64,000 bases of DNA from Streptomyces griseoflavus (GCF_014649995.1 NZ_BMUC01000005.1:214641-278640), one strand, 5' to 3'; shown: positions 1-8,700, counted from the first letter of the stretch. Translations and numbers: made by a program. The notes: generated by a model from the letters alone, not told the origin.

Positions 1-1166
1 TGGATCAGGTCGGCGACCTCGGCCGCCCGGTCGCGCACCTGCGCGGTCCACCGGTCGACGGTCCGGCCGTCGGCCCCGGCCGGCGGGAACGACATCCGGA
101 CCGCCAGCCGCGGCGTACCGGCCATCGGCACCGCCACGGTGATCGAACGGACGTCGTAGGTGCCGTCCGGGTCCAGGTCGGGCTCGTAGCAGTCGAGGTG
201 GTCCAGGTGCATGGTGAGCACCTGCCGCCGGCGCCGGGGTGTCGGATCGCCGTGGATGTAGCGGGTGACGTCCTGCCAGGTGTCCGGGTCCGGGGTGTGG
301 CCGACCAGGCAGAGCGAGTGGCCCTGCGCGGCGACCCGCTCCGCGATCTCCAGGCAGCGCCCCCGCGCGGCCTCGTCCTTGCGCGGCAGCCGGTCGAGCC
401 AGCGGGCCAGACCCGCCCCGTCGGCGGGGTCGAGGTGCACCGCTCCGATGGGCGGCAGGTGCGGCAGCCGCAGACCGATCTCGAAGTAGGTGGGCGTCGC
501 CGAGCCCCGCTCGGTGCCGATCACCACGTCGTGGTCGCCGATCGACGCGAGCAGCGACACGTCGGCCGACTCCTCGGCGGCCAGCGCGGCCAGCGGCTCC
601 ATCGCCACCTCGCTGAGCCGGGCGGCCCGGATCAGGTCGTGCTCGCCGGGCACCAGGAACGACGACGGCGCGAAACCGCCGAAGCCGCCCTGGAAGAACA
701 GCAGCGGGGAGGTCGGCCGCTGCACCTCGAGCGCACGGACCGCGCCGAGCGCGATGTAGTGGTCACCGGCGTCGACCAGCTGGTGGTAGGAGCAGTCGAC
801 CCAGGCGACCGAGTCGCGCAGGATCGGCGCGCCGGACGGCGACGGCCGCCACTCCACGCCGGCGAAGGACTCCGGGCCGCGCCAGCCCGTGACGAGGTCG
901 GCCTGGTCGGCGGCGAGGACGTTGACGCAGAAGGTGTCCGCCTCCCGCAGCCGGGCGAAGGTGCCCGAGTTGCGGTCCGGCATGAACGAGACGAGGGGCG
1001 GGTCGATCGACACGGAGTTGAACGTGCCGACCACCATCCCGATGTGCTCGCCGCTGTCGAGGGTCGCGGTGACCAGGGCCACCCCGGTGGGGTGGTGTCC
1101 CAGCGCCTCGCGGAACGTGTGCGGGTCGATCGCGGTCGGCGCCGCGCCCGTGATCGTGTCAGACAT
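1..1166 (-). CDS. Flavin reductase fused to IclR-type effector domain (C-terminus cut by window edge)
   Basis: Predicted NAD(P)H:FMN/FAD reductase supplying reduced flavin to a two-component monooxygenase, most likely the one at 8701-9873. About the first 160 residues have the flavin-reductase-like split-barrel pattern (HHPTGVALVTA near the start, then FNSVSIDPPLVSF and FARLREADTFCVNVLA). After a linker comes a roughly 170-residue region resembling the IclR C-terminal ligand-binding domain (LRLPHLPPIGAVH, then a GHSLCLVG-like stretch). No DNA-binding domain precedes it, so it probably senses ligand inside the enzyme, as the effector domain does in the C1 reductase of 4-hydroxyphenylacetate hydroxylase (analogy, inferred). 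The ATG overlaps the stop of the upstream ABC ATPase gene by 8 nt. The frame stays open to base 1, so the end of this protein and any further operon genes lie outside the window. Confidence 0.85.
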   Translation of the reverse strand, partial: MSDTITGAAPTAIDPHTFREALGHHPTGVALVTATLDSGEHIGMVVGTFNSVSIDPPLVSFMPDRNSGTFARLREADTFCVNVLAADQADLVTGWRGPESFAGVEWRPSPSGAPILRDSVAWVDCSYHQLVDAGDHYIALGAVRALEVQRPTSPLLFFQGGFGGFAPSSFLVPGEHDLIRAARLSEVAMEPLAALAAEESADVSLLASIGDHDVVIGTERGSATPTYFEIGLRLPHLPPIGAVHLDPADGAGLARWLDRLPRKDEAARGRCLEIAERVAAQGHSLCLVGHTPDPDTWQDVTRYIHGDPTPRRRRQVLTMHLDHLDCYEPDLDPDGTYDVRSITVAVPMAGTPRLAVRMSFPPAGADGRTVDRWTAQVRDRAAEVADLI

Positions 1167-1962
1167 CGCGTATCAACCTGTAGACCTGGCTGCGCAGTTC
1201 GGCGAACCGCGGCAGCGCCTTGGTGGCGACCTGCTCGCGCGGGGCGGGCAGGTCGACGGTGAGCAGACTGCGGATACCGGCCGGCTTCCCGCCGAGGGCC
1301 AGCACCCGGTCGGAGAGGTAGACGGCCTCGTCGATGTCGTGGGTGACCAGCAGCACCGTGATGCCGAGGTGTTCACGCACCCGCAGCAGCAGGTCCTCCA
1401 GGTCCGCCCGCGTCTGGGCGTCCACCGAGGCGAACGGCTCGTCCATGACCACCACGGCCGGCCGGTAGGCCAGCGCCCGCGCGATCGCGACCCGCTGCTG
1501 CATGCCGCCGGAGAGCTGCCAGGGGTAGTGGCCGGTGAAGTCCGACAGACCCACCTCCGACAGCGCCTCCCGGGCGGTCGTCTCCCGCTCGGCCTTGCCG
1601 ACGCCCGCCGAGCGCAGCGGCAGCACCACGTTGTCCAGGACGCTGAGCCACGGCATCAGCGAGCGGCTGTAGTCCTGGAAGACGATGGCCAGGCCGCGCG
1701 GCGGCGCCTCGATCCGCGCGCCGTCGAACAGCACCTCGCCCTCGCTGGGGCGGCGCAGCCCGGTCAGGCACTCCAGGAGCGTGGTCTTGCCGACGCCCGA
1801 GGGGCCCACGATGCACATCAGTTCGCCGCGCCCGACCTCGAAGTCGAGGCCCTCGAGGACCTGGCGGTCGCCGTAGCTGTGGCCCAGGCCGCGGATCCGC
1901 ATGATCGGGCCGGAGGCACCGCCGTCCGGCCGTCCCTCCTCCAGGGTGGTCTGCGTCTTCAA
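1159..1962 (-). CDS. ABC transporter ATP-binding protein (SsuB/TauB/NrtD type)
   Basis: Cytoplasmic ATPase of an importer for a small organic anion. 267 residues, the usual family length. It has a Walker A GPSGVGKTT, the signature LSGGMQQR, a Walker B VVVMDEP and the switch histidine in LLVTHDIDEA. The TTG start at 1962 is chosen because it gives a 4-nt overlap with the stop of the preceding permease and has AGGAGG about 8 nt upstream; in-frame codons further upstream run through the permease gene. The substrate cannot be read from the ATPase. Genetic linkage to a flavin reductase and a meta-cleavage operon suggests an aromatic or organosulfur compound (inference). Confidence 0.93.
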   Translation of the reverse strand: MKTQTTLEEGRPDGGASGPIMRIRGLGHSYGDRQVLEGLDFEVGRGELMCIVGPSGVGKTTLLECLTGLRRPSEGEVLFDGARIEAPPRGLAIVFQDYSRSLMPWLSVLDNVVLPLRSAGVGKAERETTAREALSEVGLSDFTGHYPWQLSGGMQQRVAIARALAYRPAVVVMDEPFASVDAQTRADLEDLLLRVREHLGITVLLVTHDIDEAVYLSDRVLALGGKPAGIRSLLTVDLPAPREQVATKALPRFAELRSQVYRLIRDV

Positions 1963-2747
1963 CGCTGGTCCTCCTTCTGCTTGGTGTAGCCGCGGTGCCA
2001 GGCCAGCACCCGGGCCTCGACGAGGCCGAACGCCTTGTTGGCCGCGTAGCCGATCAGGCCCAGGACGATCAGGCCGGTCCACATCGCGACGATGTCGAAC
2101 GTGCGCTGCGCGTTCAGGACGAAGTAGCCCAGCCCGCCGGGGCTGCCGACCATCTCGGTGAGCACCATCGCCACCACCGACATCGACAGCGCCACCCGGG
2201 CACCGGCGAAGACCTGCGGCAGGGCGGCCGGGATCACGAGGTAGCGGATCCGGTGCCAGGTGCTCAGCCGGTAGCCGGCCGCGACCTGGCGCAGGACCGG
2301 GTCGACGGAGCGGACGCCCTCGACGGTGTTGAGCAGGATCGGCCAGGTGGAGACGAAGGCGATGGTGATCACCTTCATGTCGTCGTCGGTGCCGAGCAGC
2401 AGCATCATGATCGGCAGCAGCGCCACGCTGGGCAGCGCCCGCATGAACTCCACCAGCGGCCGGGTCGCGTCCTCCAGCGCGGGCAGGGACCCGAGGAGCA
2501 GGCCGAGCGCCACGGCGGCGACGAACCCGATCCCGAACCCGGAGACCAGCCGGATCACGCTGGGCAGCGCGTCCTCGCGGAGGTGGTCGAAGAACCACAG
2601 GTCGACGAAGCGGTCGGTGATCTCCGACAGCGCCGGCCAGTAGATCGAGGTGCTGCCGGCACTGAGCCACCACCAGGCGGCGACCAGCAGCACCGGGAGC
2701 CACAGTTCCCGTGCGACGGCCGTGGCGAACCTCAGCGTGCCCTTCAC
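1959..2747 (-). CDS. ABC transporter permease (SsuC/TauC type), second permease of the operon
   Basis: Inner-membrane permease of about 262 residues with around six hydrophobic segments. It carries the BPD_transp_1 coupling (EAA-like) loop typical of SsuC/TauC/NrtB proteins: the stretch AAGYRLSTWHRIRYLVIPAA is where it docks on the ATPase. GTG at 2747 follows AGGGAGG and overlaps the stop of the first permease by 4 nt (GTGA), implying translational coupling. Two different permeases, one ATPase and one binding protein make a heteromeric importer; many family members use a homodimeric permease. The downstream gene is the ATPase, also overlapping by 4 nt. Confidence 0.92.
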   Translation of the reverse strand: MKGTLRFATAVARELWLPVLLVAAWWWLSAGSTSIYWPALSEITDRFVDLWFFDHLREDALPSVIRLVSGFGIGFVAAVALGLLLGSLPALEDATRPLVEFMRALPSVALLPIMMLLLGTDDDMKVITIAFVSTWPILLNTVEGVRSVDPVLRQVAAGYRLSTWHRIRYLVIPAALPQVFAGARVALSMSVVAMVLTEMVGSPGGLGYFVLNAQRTFDIVAMWTGLIVLGLIGYAANKAFGLVEARVLAWHRGYTKQKEDQR

Positions 2748-3544
2748 GCGGCACCTCCCTTGCGGACCGAGGGGTGCCACCACAGCACGCGGCGCTGCAG
2801 CAGCACGAACACCAGGTTGAGCACCAGGCCGAGGAGCGCCGCGGTGAACGAGTAGACGAACGCCCGGTGGGTGTCGTTGACCTGCATCGCCTGCAGCAGT
2901 ACGTAGCCGAGGCCGTCGGAGCCGCCGAGGAACTCCGAGCTGATCGCCATCAGCAGCGAGATCGTCGCGGCGATCCGCAGGCCGACGAAGACGAAGGGCA
3001 GCATCGACGGCGCGATCAGGTAGCGCAGCCGGTGCCACCGGGACAGGTGGTACGCCCGCCCCACCCGGCGCAGCTGCGGCGAGATCTCGCCGACCGCGTA
3101 GGAGGTCTGGATGATGACCGGCCAGACGGCCGACACCAGGATCAGGACCAGGCCGAGGTCACGGGTCGCGCCGAACAGCAGGAGGAACAGCGGCAGCAGC
3201 GCGATCGCGGGCACCGTCCGGCCGAAGTCGAGGACCAGCTGGGTGCTGCGCCGGGCGTGCTCGTTGGCGCCGATCAGCAGGCCGACGGGCAGGCCGACCA
3301 GGACGGCCAGGGCCAGGCCCAGCAGGGCGGTCTCGACCGAGGTGGCGATGTTCGACCAGTAGGCGCCGGTGCCGGCCAGGTCCGCCGCGGAGCCCAGGCT
3401 CTCGCCGGGCGTCGGGAATCCGCTGGAGGCGCCCGGCCCGCGGGCGAACAGGTGCCAGACGGCGAGCGCGGCCAGGATCGCCAGCAGCCTGTTGACCAGG
3501 CGCCGGACACCCGGGGGCGCCGCTGCGAGTGGGGTGCGGGTCAC
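2744..3544 (-). CDS. ABC transporter permease (SsuC/TauC type), first permease of the operon
   Basis: Integral-membrane permease of 266 residues, paralogous to the next gene. The coupling loop reads GRAYHLSRWHRLRYLIAPSM. About six membrane segments are visible, the first near residues 20-35. GTG at 3544 overlaps the stop codon of the binding-protein gene (GTGA). Together with the second permease it should form the channel of the importer. Its substrate should match that of the SsuA/TauA-like binding protein; I cannot name it from sequence. Confidence 0.92.
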   Translation of the reverse strand: MTRTPLAAAPPGVRRLVNRLLAILAALAVWHLFARGPGASSGFPTPGESLGSAADLAGTGAYWSNIATSVETALLGLALAVLVGLPVGLLIGANEHARRSTQLVLDFGRTVPAIALLPLFLLLFGATRDLGLVLILVSAVWPVIIQTSYAVGEISPQLRRVGRAYHLSRWHRLRYLIAPSMLPFVFVGLRIAATISLLMAISSEFLGGSDGLGYVLLQAMQVNDTHRAFVYSFTAALLGLVLNLVFVLLQRRVLWWHPSVRKGGAA

Positions 3545-4512
3545 GGCAGGATCAGCTTCCCGGCGTCCGGCGCGGCCTTCTCGAACATGTCGTACTTGTT
3601 CATGTACGCGACCGAGAACTCGATGTCGTCCTTGGTCAGCGGCTTCTCCGCGTAGACCGGGAACGCCGCCTTCTCCAGGAGGCCGGCGTCCGCCTTCAGG
3701 ACCTCGGCGGCGGTTCTCACCAGCAGCGGGCGGTCGGCGTTGACGGCCGCGTTGCCCTCGCGCACCGCCTCGGCGAACGCCTTCAGGGTGTCCTTGTTCG
3801 CCTCGGCGAAGGCCCGGGTCGTGACCCAGACGTACGCCATGCCGCCACCGCCGGAGTTCACCGGGGCGAGCGGGCGCAGCTCGCCCTTGGCGCGTTCCAC
3901 GGTGCCCACCGGCTCGGGGGTGGTGGTCGCGTCGACCTGACCGGACTTCAGCGCGGCCAGCGTGTCGGGCGACTCGATGAACTTGATCGTGGAGCTGTCG
4001 CCGCCGGCCTCGTCGACGGAACCCCGCAGGTCGACCCACGGAGCGCTCTTGATCTGCGGCACGCCGACGGTCTTGCCCGTCAGGTCGGCCAGCGACGTGA
4101 TGGGGGAGTCCTTCTCGACCCACACGTTGGCGAAGCTGAACTCCTCCTGGCCCTCGGGGATGCCTCCGTCGGTGGCCGCGGCGACGTAGACCAGGTCGAC
4201 GCCCTGGCCGGCGGCCACGAGCGAGGTCGCGGTGTCCAGCAGGGCGAGGTTCACCTTGCCGCCCAGCAACTGCGGGACCATCTCGGTGGACGTCTTCGCC
4301 GTACTGATGTCGACGTCGAGGCCGTGCTTGTCGAAGACACCCTCGTCGTCCGCGGCGAAGGCCGGGACACCGTTGAGCGAAGCGAAGACGGCCAGCTTGA
4401 GCGGGCCGTCGGCCGAGGCCTTCGAGCCGGCGCCGTCGGAGGAACAGGCGGTACACAGGGCCAGCGCCGCGACGGCGGTCGTGGCGAGAGCGCGAAATCG
4501 AGTGGAAGCCAT
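3541..4512 (-). CDS. ABC transporter substrate-binding lipoprotein (NMT1/SsuA/TauA-like)
   Basis: Secreted, probably lipid-anchored receptor of the importer. 323 residues. The N-terminus has RFR, a hydrophobic stretch and a lipobox-like site ending at Cys23 (LALCTAC); the -3 Cys is unusual for a lipobox, so lipidation is likely but not certain. The mature part has the pattern of the NMT1/THI5-like and SsuA family (LGGKVNLALLDTATS, LTGKTVGVPQ, SGQVDATTTPEP). It is the first gene of a leftward operon of five genes (receptor, two permeases, ATPase, flavin reductase), divergent from the IclR regulator. ATG 4512 is chosen because it gives a normal signal peptide; longer frames upstream lack one. 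Confidence 0.9.
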   Translation of the reverse strand: MASTRFRALATTAVAALALCTACSSDGAGSKASADGPLKLAVFASLNGVPAFAADDEGVFDKHGLDVDISTAKTSTEMVPQLLGGKVNLALLDTATSLVAAGQGVDLVYVAAATDGGIPEGQEEFSFANVWVEKDSPITSLADLTGKTVGVPQIKSAPWVDLRGSVDEAGGDSSTIKFIESPDTLAALKSGQVDATTTPEPVGTVERAKGELRPLAPVNSGGGGMAYVWVTTRAFAEANKDTLKAFAEAVREGNAAVNADRPLLVRTAAEVLKADAGLLEKAAFPVYAEKPLTKDDIEFSVAYMNKYDMFEKAAPDAGKLILP

Positions 4513-4762
4513 GAGGGGTCCAGTCCTTCTGTCGTGCCCGAGAGCTGGGCTCGTGCGGAGGATGTGTCCGTGACGGGCACGACGACAGTGACAAAGCGCG
4601 GCCCGCGCGTGGCCGGATCCCTCACCAATCGGAATTTCATCTCGGTCGTCTCCCGGAAACCTCGACGTAACGCGGGACGTCACGTACGTTCCGTGTACAC
4701 ACATCTTTCACATGGCTGAAACCGTTCCCTGCGGGAGCCTCGGGTGACGAGACGGAGTCGAG
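4513..4762. promoter_or_regulatory. Divergent promoter region between transporter operon and IclR gene
   Basis: Intergenic region that must contain the leftward transporter promoter and the rightward regulator promoter. It is visibly less GC-rich than its surroundings. Candidate operator motifs, by eye only: GAAACCGTTCC at 4718-4728, a near-palindrome of the form seen for some IclR proteins, and GTACGTTCCGTGTAC at 4685-4699, which partly resembles GTACGGTTCCGTC at 6125-6137 upstream of the catabolic operon. No unambiguous -10/-35 pair was assigned. Confidence 0.4.
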
Positions 4763-5530
4763 ATGAGCGAGATCAACGGCAAGCGCGGCGTGCTGGCGCG
4801 GGCCTTCGACATCCTCGGCTGTTTCGCCGGCGGTGAGCCGGAGCGTTCGGTCGCCGACATCTGCGCGGTGACCGACCTGCCGCCGGCCACCGTGCACCGG
4901 ATGCTCGCCACGCTCTCCGAGCACGGCGCGATCGAACGCACCGGCCGCGGCCGCTACCGGCTCGGCCCGCGCCTGTGGCGCCTCGGCCACGGCGTCCCGG
5001 ACATCCGCCTGCTGCGTGACTGCGCCCGCCCGGCCCTGGTCGACCTGCACGCGAGCACCCGGCTCCCGGTCGCCCTGGCCACCCGCGAGGGCGACCGGCT
5101 GCACATCATCGACAAGATCGCCGGGCGGGGCACGGTCCGGGTCTGGGAGCAGTTGGGGACACCCGTGCTGGACGAGCACCCGGCCGGCCTGGCCCTGCTG
5201 GCCTGGAGCGGCGACCCGGACCGCAGGCCGGCCTCGCGCCCGCTGCGCGGCGAGGAGCAGTTCGCCTGGCGGCAGCAGCTCGCCCAGGTCCGCCGGCTCG
5301 GGTTCGCGCACTCGCCGACGGGCGCGCGGCACACCTCCCCGCTGGTCTGGGCGGCCGCGCCCGTCTTCGCCGACGACCAGACGGTGAGCACCTGCGTGAT
5401 GATCGGCGGCCGCCGGGGCGAGCATCCTCCGGTGTCCCTGGGCCGTCTGGCCCGCACGACGGCCCGCGACATCTCCACCGCCCTCCGCAACAGCGCCGAC
5501 GACACCCCACTCACCCGCACCCACGCCTGA
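4763..5530 (+). CDS. IclR family transcriptional regulator
   Basis: 255-residue regulator, normal length for the family. The N-terminal winged helix-turn-helix (residues about 8-70) contains VADICAVTDLPPATVHRMLATL, and the C-terminal effector domain (about 85-245) reads LPVALATREGDRLHIIDK then LDEHPAGLALLAW. It is divergently placed from the importer/reductase operon and upstream of the MmgE-hydrolase-monooxygenase operon, so it most likely controls both in response to the aromatic substrate or an early intermediate. The ATG has GGAG about 7 nt upstream. The flavin reductase at 1-1166 carries a second copy of the same type of effector domain, so one ligand could act on both transcription and enzyme activity (inference). 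Confidence 0.92.
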   Translation: MSEINGKRGVLARAFDILGCFAGGEPERSVADICAVTDLPPATVHRMLATLSEHGAIERTGRGRYRLGPRLWRLGHGVPDIRLLRDCARPALVDLHASTRLPVALATREGDRLHIIDKIAGRGTVRVWEQLGTPVLDEHPAGLALLAWSGDPDRRPASRPLRGEEQFAWRQQLAQVRRLGFAHSPTGARHTSPLVWAAAPVFADDQTVSTCVMIGGRRGEHPPVSLGRLARTTARDISTALRNSADDTPLTRTHA

Positions 5531-5587
5531 CCCGCCCCGCCGGCGCCACCGCCGCACGGGCGCCGACACCGAGGCTGTGATGCGGCG

Positions 5588-5795
5588 GGTTCCGGTCGCG
5601 CCGACTGAGGCGGCCTTGTCCCGGGGGTGACGGGGGAGCCGCTGCGTGGGGGCCCGATTGGCTGGTTTCCGCCCTGAGTGGACGGGGCCGGGTGCGGTCG
5701 CGCTGGTTGAGCAGGCCCCGTCCCCGGGGTGACGGGGGAAGTCGTGGCGCGGGGCACGGGTGGCTCGTTCGTCGACTTCGCCGACGGGCTCCGGC
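5588..5795. repeat. Two-copy degenerate tandem repeat, period about 102 bp
   Basis: The segments starting near 5588 and 5690 align without gaps for about 100 bp at roughly 70-75 percent identity by eye. The best-conserved blocks are CGGTCGCGC (5593 and 5695) and the GGGGTGACGGGGGA block (near 5624 and 5726). It is non-coding on inspection. Such GC-rich degenerate intergenic repeats recur in Streptomyces; whether this family is dispersed in this genome cannot be judged from the window. Confidence 0.6.
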
Positions 5796-6263
5796 CGCTG
5801 CACGCGCCGGGGTGCGGCCGGTGCGCCGGGAGGGCCACAGGCTGAGCCCGAAGCCGTCGGCAAGGCGCCCCGGGGCACCGGCGACTTGCCCTCCCCCGGG
5901 CGGGGCACCCCCCGGGCGGCCGGTCACCTAGCGTTTTTCGCGCCCGGGCCGTGGCGTCGACGTGACCACCGAGCGGGGTGACGGGGTCGGGGGCGGCGCC
6001 CCCGAGGACGGGACGGGAAGGGGCGGCGGGGGCGACAACGCACCCACCCCGTCCCGAGGGCCGTCGAACGCGCCCCGGTGCGGCGCGACGCCGGCGCCCG
6101 GCCTCCGCCGGCCGACCCGCGCCCGTACGGTTCCGTCCCGGCGCGCCCCTGGCGAGCCCGCCGCCGATGACCCGTACCGCCCGGACGGGACACCCTCCCA
6201 CGCTCCCGGCGGGCGGCCCCGCGCCCCCGGCCGGGCAACTGGCTTTCCGCTGGATGCGAGCCC

Positions 6264-6280
6264 GCGACCGATCCGGTCGC
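6264..6280. promoter_or_regulatory. Perfect palindrome upstream of the catabolic operon, candidate operator
   Basis: GCGACCG, three bases (ATC), CGGTCGC: 7-bp perfect arms, 67-83 bp upstream of the GTG of the MmgE/PrpD gene. The position suits a regulator-binding site, possibly for the IclR protein encoded at 4763-5530. Short GC-rich palindromes are common by chance in this genome, so confidence is low. Confidence 0.35.
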
Positions 6281-6346
6281 GCTGCTCCGAGACTGGTCCT
6301 CGCGGGTCACCGAGTAGCCCGCGGAACCACCTTCGAGAGGACAGCC

Positions 6347-7756
6347 GTGAGCGTTGCCTCCCCCACGTCGCAGCAGGCCGGCGCCACCGCACAGCTGGCC
6401 GGCTTCGTCTGCGACCCGGACCGCCGCCCGGAGCCCGCACCCCGGGCGGCCCTGCGCCAGCTGGTGGCCGACACCGTCGGGGTCGCCGTCGCCGGGCTCG
6501 CCACCCCCGCCGCCGTCCTGGTGCGCGACTGGGTGGCCGACCAGGCGCCGTCCACCGGCGCGCGGACGGGCACGGCGGGCTCGGCCACCGTCTGGGGCAC
6601 GGGGGAACGCTTCGGCCCGGCCGACGCCGCCCTGGTCAACGGCACCGCCGCACACGCCCTGGACTGGGACGACGCCGCCCCCTCGATGGCGATGCACCCC
6701 GCGGCGGTCCTGCTGCCGACACTCTTCGCGCTCGCCGCCCGCCGCCCGCTGACCGGCGGGGACCTCGTCGCCGCCTACAGCGTCGGCTCCGCCGTCTTCC
6801 GCGCGGTCTCGGAGATCCTGCCGCACGCCGTCCACTACGGTCGCGGCTGGCACAACACCTCCACCACCGGGCGGCTCGCCGCCACCGCCGCCGCCTCCCG
6901 GCTGCTCGGCCTGGACACCGGCGCGACCTCCCACGCCTTGGGCATCGCCGCCTCCCAGGCGGCCGGGAGCCTCGCCAACTTCGGCTCGATGACCAAGCCG
7001 ATGCACGCCGGCCTCACCTCCCGGGACGCGGTGATGGCCGTCGGCCTCGCCACGAGGGGCTTCACCGCGCACCCCGCCCAGCTGGAGGCGCGCGGCGGCT
7101 TCCTCGACCTCTTCGGTGACCACGACCCCGAGCGCACCGCGGTGCTGGGCCAACGCCTGGAACACTGGATGACCGCCTGGGTCGACGACTACGCGATCAA
7201 GGCGTACCCCTCCTGCTTCGCCACCCAGCGCGCGATCGACGCGGGGATCTCCCTGCGCGAGGAGCTGGGCACCGGCACCGCCGGCATCGCCCGGGTGGAG
7301 GTGACCCTCGAACACGGCGGCACCCGGCCGCTGCGCACCACCCGGCCGGGCAACGGGCTCGAGGCCAAGTTCTCCCTGGAGTACACCCTCGCCGTCGCCC
7401 TGCTCACCGGGGACGTACGGCTCGGCGACTTCACCGACGAGGCACTGCGGCGCCCGGGCGTGCCCGGCCTGATGTCCCGGATCACGCTCGCCGAAAGGCC
7501 CCCCGCCGACGAGCCCGGCCACACCGTCGTCCGGCTGCACACCGACGACGGCCGGGTCCTGGTCCGTGACGTCCACCACTCCCGCGGCGACTCCCACCGG
7601 CCGCTGTCCCGCGACGAACTGGCCGCGAAGTTCCACCAGTGCGCGGGACACGGACCCGTGACGCGGTCCTGGTTCGACGCGCTCCACGCCGTACCGGACT
7701 CCGACGAACCGCGGGACCTGCAGACACTCCTCGCCGGCCCGCCCGTACAGGGCTGA
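6347..7756 (+). CDS. MmgE/PrpD family protein
   Basis: 469-residue member of the MmgE/PrpD superfamily, which includes 2-methylcitrate dehydratase, cis-aconitate decarboxylase and several epimerases/isomerases. Family features: the N-terminal all-helical domain with ADTVGVAVAGLATPAA, the conserved ALVNGTAAHALDWDD (about residues 97-111), MHPAAVLLPTLFALA, and KAYPSCFATQRAIDA. GTG 6347 is preferred because it has GAGAGG 6-7 nt upstream and starts just before the first conserved helix. First gene of the rightward catabolic operon. Its reaction is not predictable; a hydration, dehydration or decarboxylation of an acidic intermediate would fit. Such a gene is not part of the classical meta pathway, making it the main clue that this route differs from known ones. 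Confidence 0.88.
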   Translation: MSVASPTSQQAGATAQLAGFVCDPDRRPEPAPRAALRQLVADTVGVAVAGLATPAAVLVRDWVADQAPSTGARTGTAGSATVWGTGERFGPADAALVNGTAAHALDWDDAAPSMAMHPAAVLLPTLFALAARRPLTGGDLVAAYSVGSAVFRAVSEILPHAVHYGRGWHNTSTTGRLAATAAASRLLGLDTGATSHALGIAASQAAGSLANFGSMTKPMHAGLTSRDAVMAVGLATRGFTAHPAQLEARGGFLDLFGDHDPERTAVLGQRLEHWMTAWVDDYAIKAYPSCFATQRAIDAGISLREELGTGTAGIARVEVTLEHGGTRPLRTTRPGNGLEAKFSLEYTLAVALLTGDVRLGDFTDEALRRPGVPGLMSRITLAERPPADEPGHTVVRLHTDDGRVLVRDVHHSRGDSHRPLSRDELAAKFHQCAGHGPVTRSWFDALHAVPDSDEPRDLQTLLAGPPVQG

Positions 7757-7828
7757 TCCGGCAGCCGTCCGTTCCCCACCGGGCGCGTGCCCGTCGCGCC
7801 GACCCCGACACCAGGAGAACCCCCGACC

Positions 7829-8668
7829 ATGACCGACACCTTCACCGAGGAAGCGACCAGCCGCTTCGTGGAACTGCCGAGCGGGCGCGTCCACTACCAC
7901 GAGTACGGCGAGGGCCGGCCGCTGGTGCTGCTGCACGGCTCCGGTCCCGGCGCCACCGGCTGGAGCAACTTCGCGGCGAACATCCGCGAGCTCGGCAAGC
8001 GGTTCCGCTGCCTGGCCGTCGACATGCCCGGCTGGGGCAAGTCCGACCCGGTCGGCTACGACGACCGCGACCACGCCGCGACCGCGCTGGAGTTCCTCGA
8101 CGCGCTGGGCATCGACAAGGCGGCGTTCATCGGCAACTCGATGGGCGGTGCCACCTCGATCCTGTTCGCCGCGACCCACCAGGAGCGGGTCAGCCACCTC
8201 GTCACCATGGGAGCCGGAGTCGGCGGCGCCCACCTCTTCGTGCCCGGCGGCGGCCCCAGCGAGGGGGTGAAGGTGCTGCAGCGCACCTACCGCGAACCCA
8301 CCGAGGCCAACTTCCGCGACCTGGTCGACGTGATGACGTTCGACCCGGCGCACGCCTCGGAGGAACTGGTCCGCCTGCGTCACAAGGCGGCCGTCGAACG
8401 CCCCGATCACCTCGCCAACTTCGCCGCCGGCATCGGCCGGCCCCGCCCGCACATGGCCACCCACGCCCAGATCGCCGGCATCACCGCTCCGTCCCTGTTC
8501 TTCCACGGCCGCGACGACCGGGTCGTGCACTACGAGAGCTCACTCAAGCTCGTCTCCCTGGTGCCCCGCTCCCGGATGGTGCTGCTGGCCGGCTGCGGCC
8601 ACTGGGCCCAGCTGGAGCACGCCGACGAGTTCAACCGCACCGTCACCGACTTCCTGCTCCACAACTGA
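7829..8668 (+). CDS. Alpha/beta-fold C-C bond hydrolase (meta-cleavage product hydrolase type, BphD/HsaD/MhpC-like)
   Basis: 279-residue alpha/beta hydrolase expected to hydrolyse a vinylogous 1,5-diketone formed by extradiol ring cleavage, giving 2-hydroxypenta-2,4-dienoate plus an acid. Visible features: oxyanion motif HGSGPGATGWSNF (typical of this subfamily), nucleophile Ser104 in GNSMGG, acid Asp in FHGRDDRVV, and His in GCGHWAQLEHAD. ATG 7829 has AGGAG upstream; the in-frame ATG 42 nt earlier has no ribosome-binding site. The downstream hydratase, dehydrogenase and aldolase would process the C5 dienoate. Family assignment is strong; the exact substrate is unknown. Confidence 0.92.
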   Translation: MTDTFTEEATSRFVELPSGRVHYHEYGEGRPLVLLHGSGPGATGWSNFAANIRELGKRFRCLAVDMPGWGKSDPVGYDDRDHAATALEFLDALGIDKAAFIGNSMGGATSILFAATHQERVSHLVTMGAGVGGAHLFVPGGGPSEGVKVLQRTYREPTEANFRDLVDVMTFDPAHASEELVRLRHKAAVERPDHLANFAAGIGRPRPHMATHAQIAGITAPSLFFHGRDDRVVHYESSLKLVSLVPRSRMVLLAGCGHWAQLEHADEFNRTVTDFLLHN

Positions 8669-8700
8669 GGAAGAACCGAGGAAGAAAGGCCCCTTCGACC

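Larger units (their letters stand above)
5531..6346. other. 816-bp non-coding region upstream of the catabolic operon
   Basis: No convincing gene. Every frame that stays open here has arbitrary Arg/Pro/Gly-rich composition on both strands. The left half holds the degenerate tandem repeat described separately. The right half leads into the MmgE/PrpD gene and contains a 17-bp palindrome at 6264-6280 and the motif ACGGTTCCGT at 6127-6136. The operon promoter is presumably in the last 150 bp, but I could not assign -35/-10 boxes. Confidence 0.6.

Noticed and set aside
4637-5908. Long minus-strand frames covering the IclR gene and the 102-bp repeat
   Set aside because: The IclR protein is unmistakable on the other strand, and the part over the repeat is Pro/Arg-rich in all frames.
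5924-8530. 868-codon open frame on the minus strand opposite the MmgE/PrpD and hydrolase genes
   Set aside because: Antisense to genes with clear motifs; composition is Gly/Arg/Val-rich without family resemblance, an artefact of high third-position GC.
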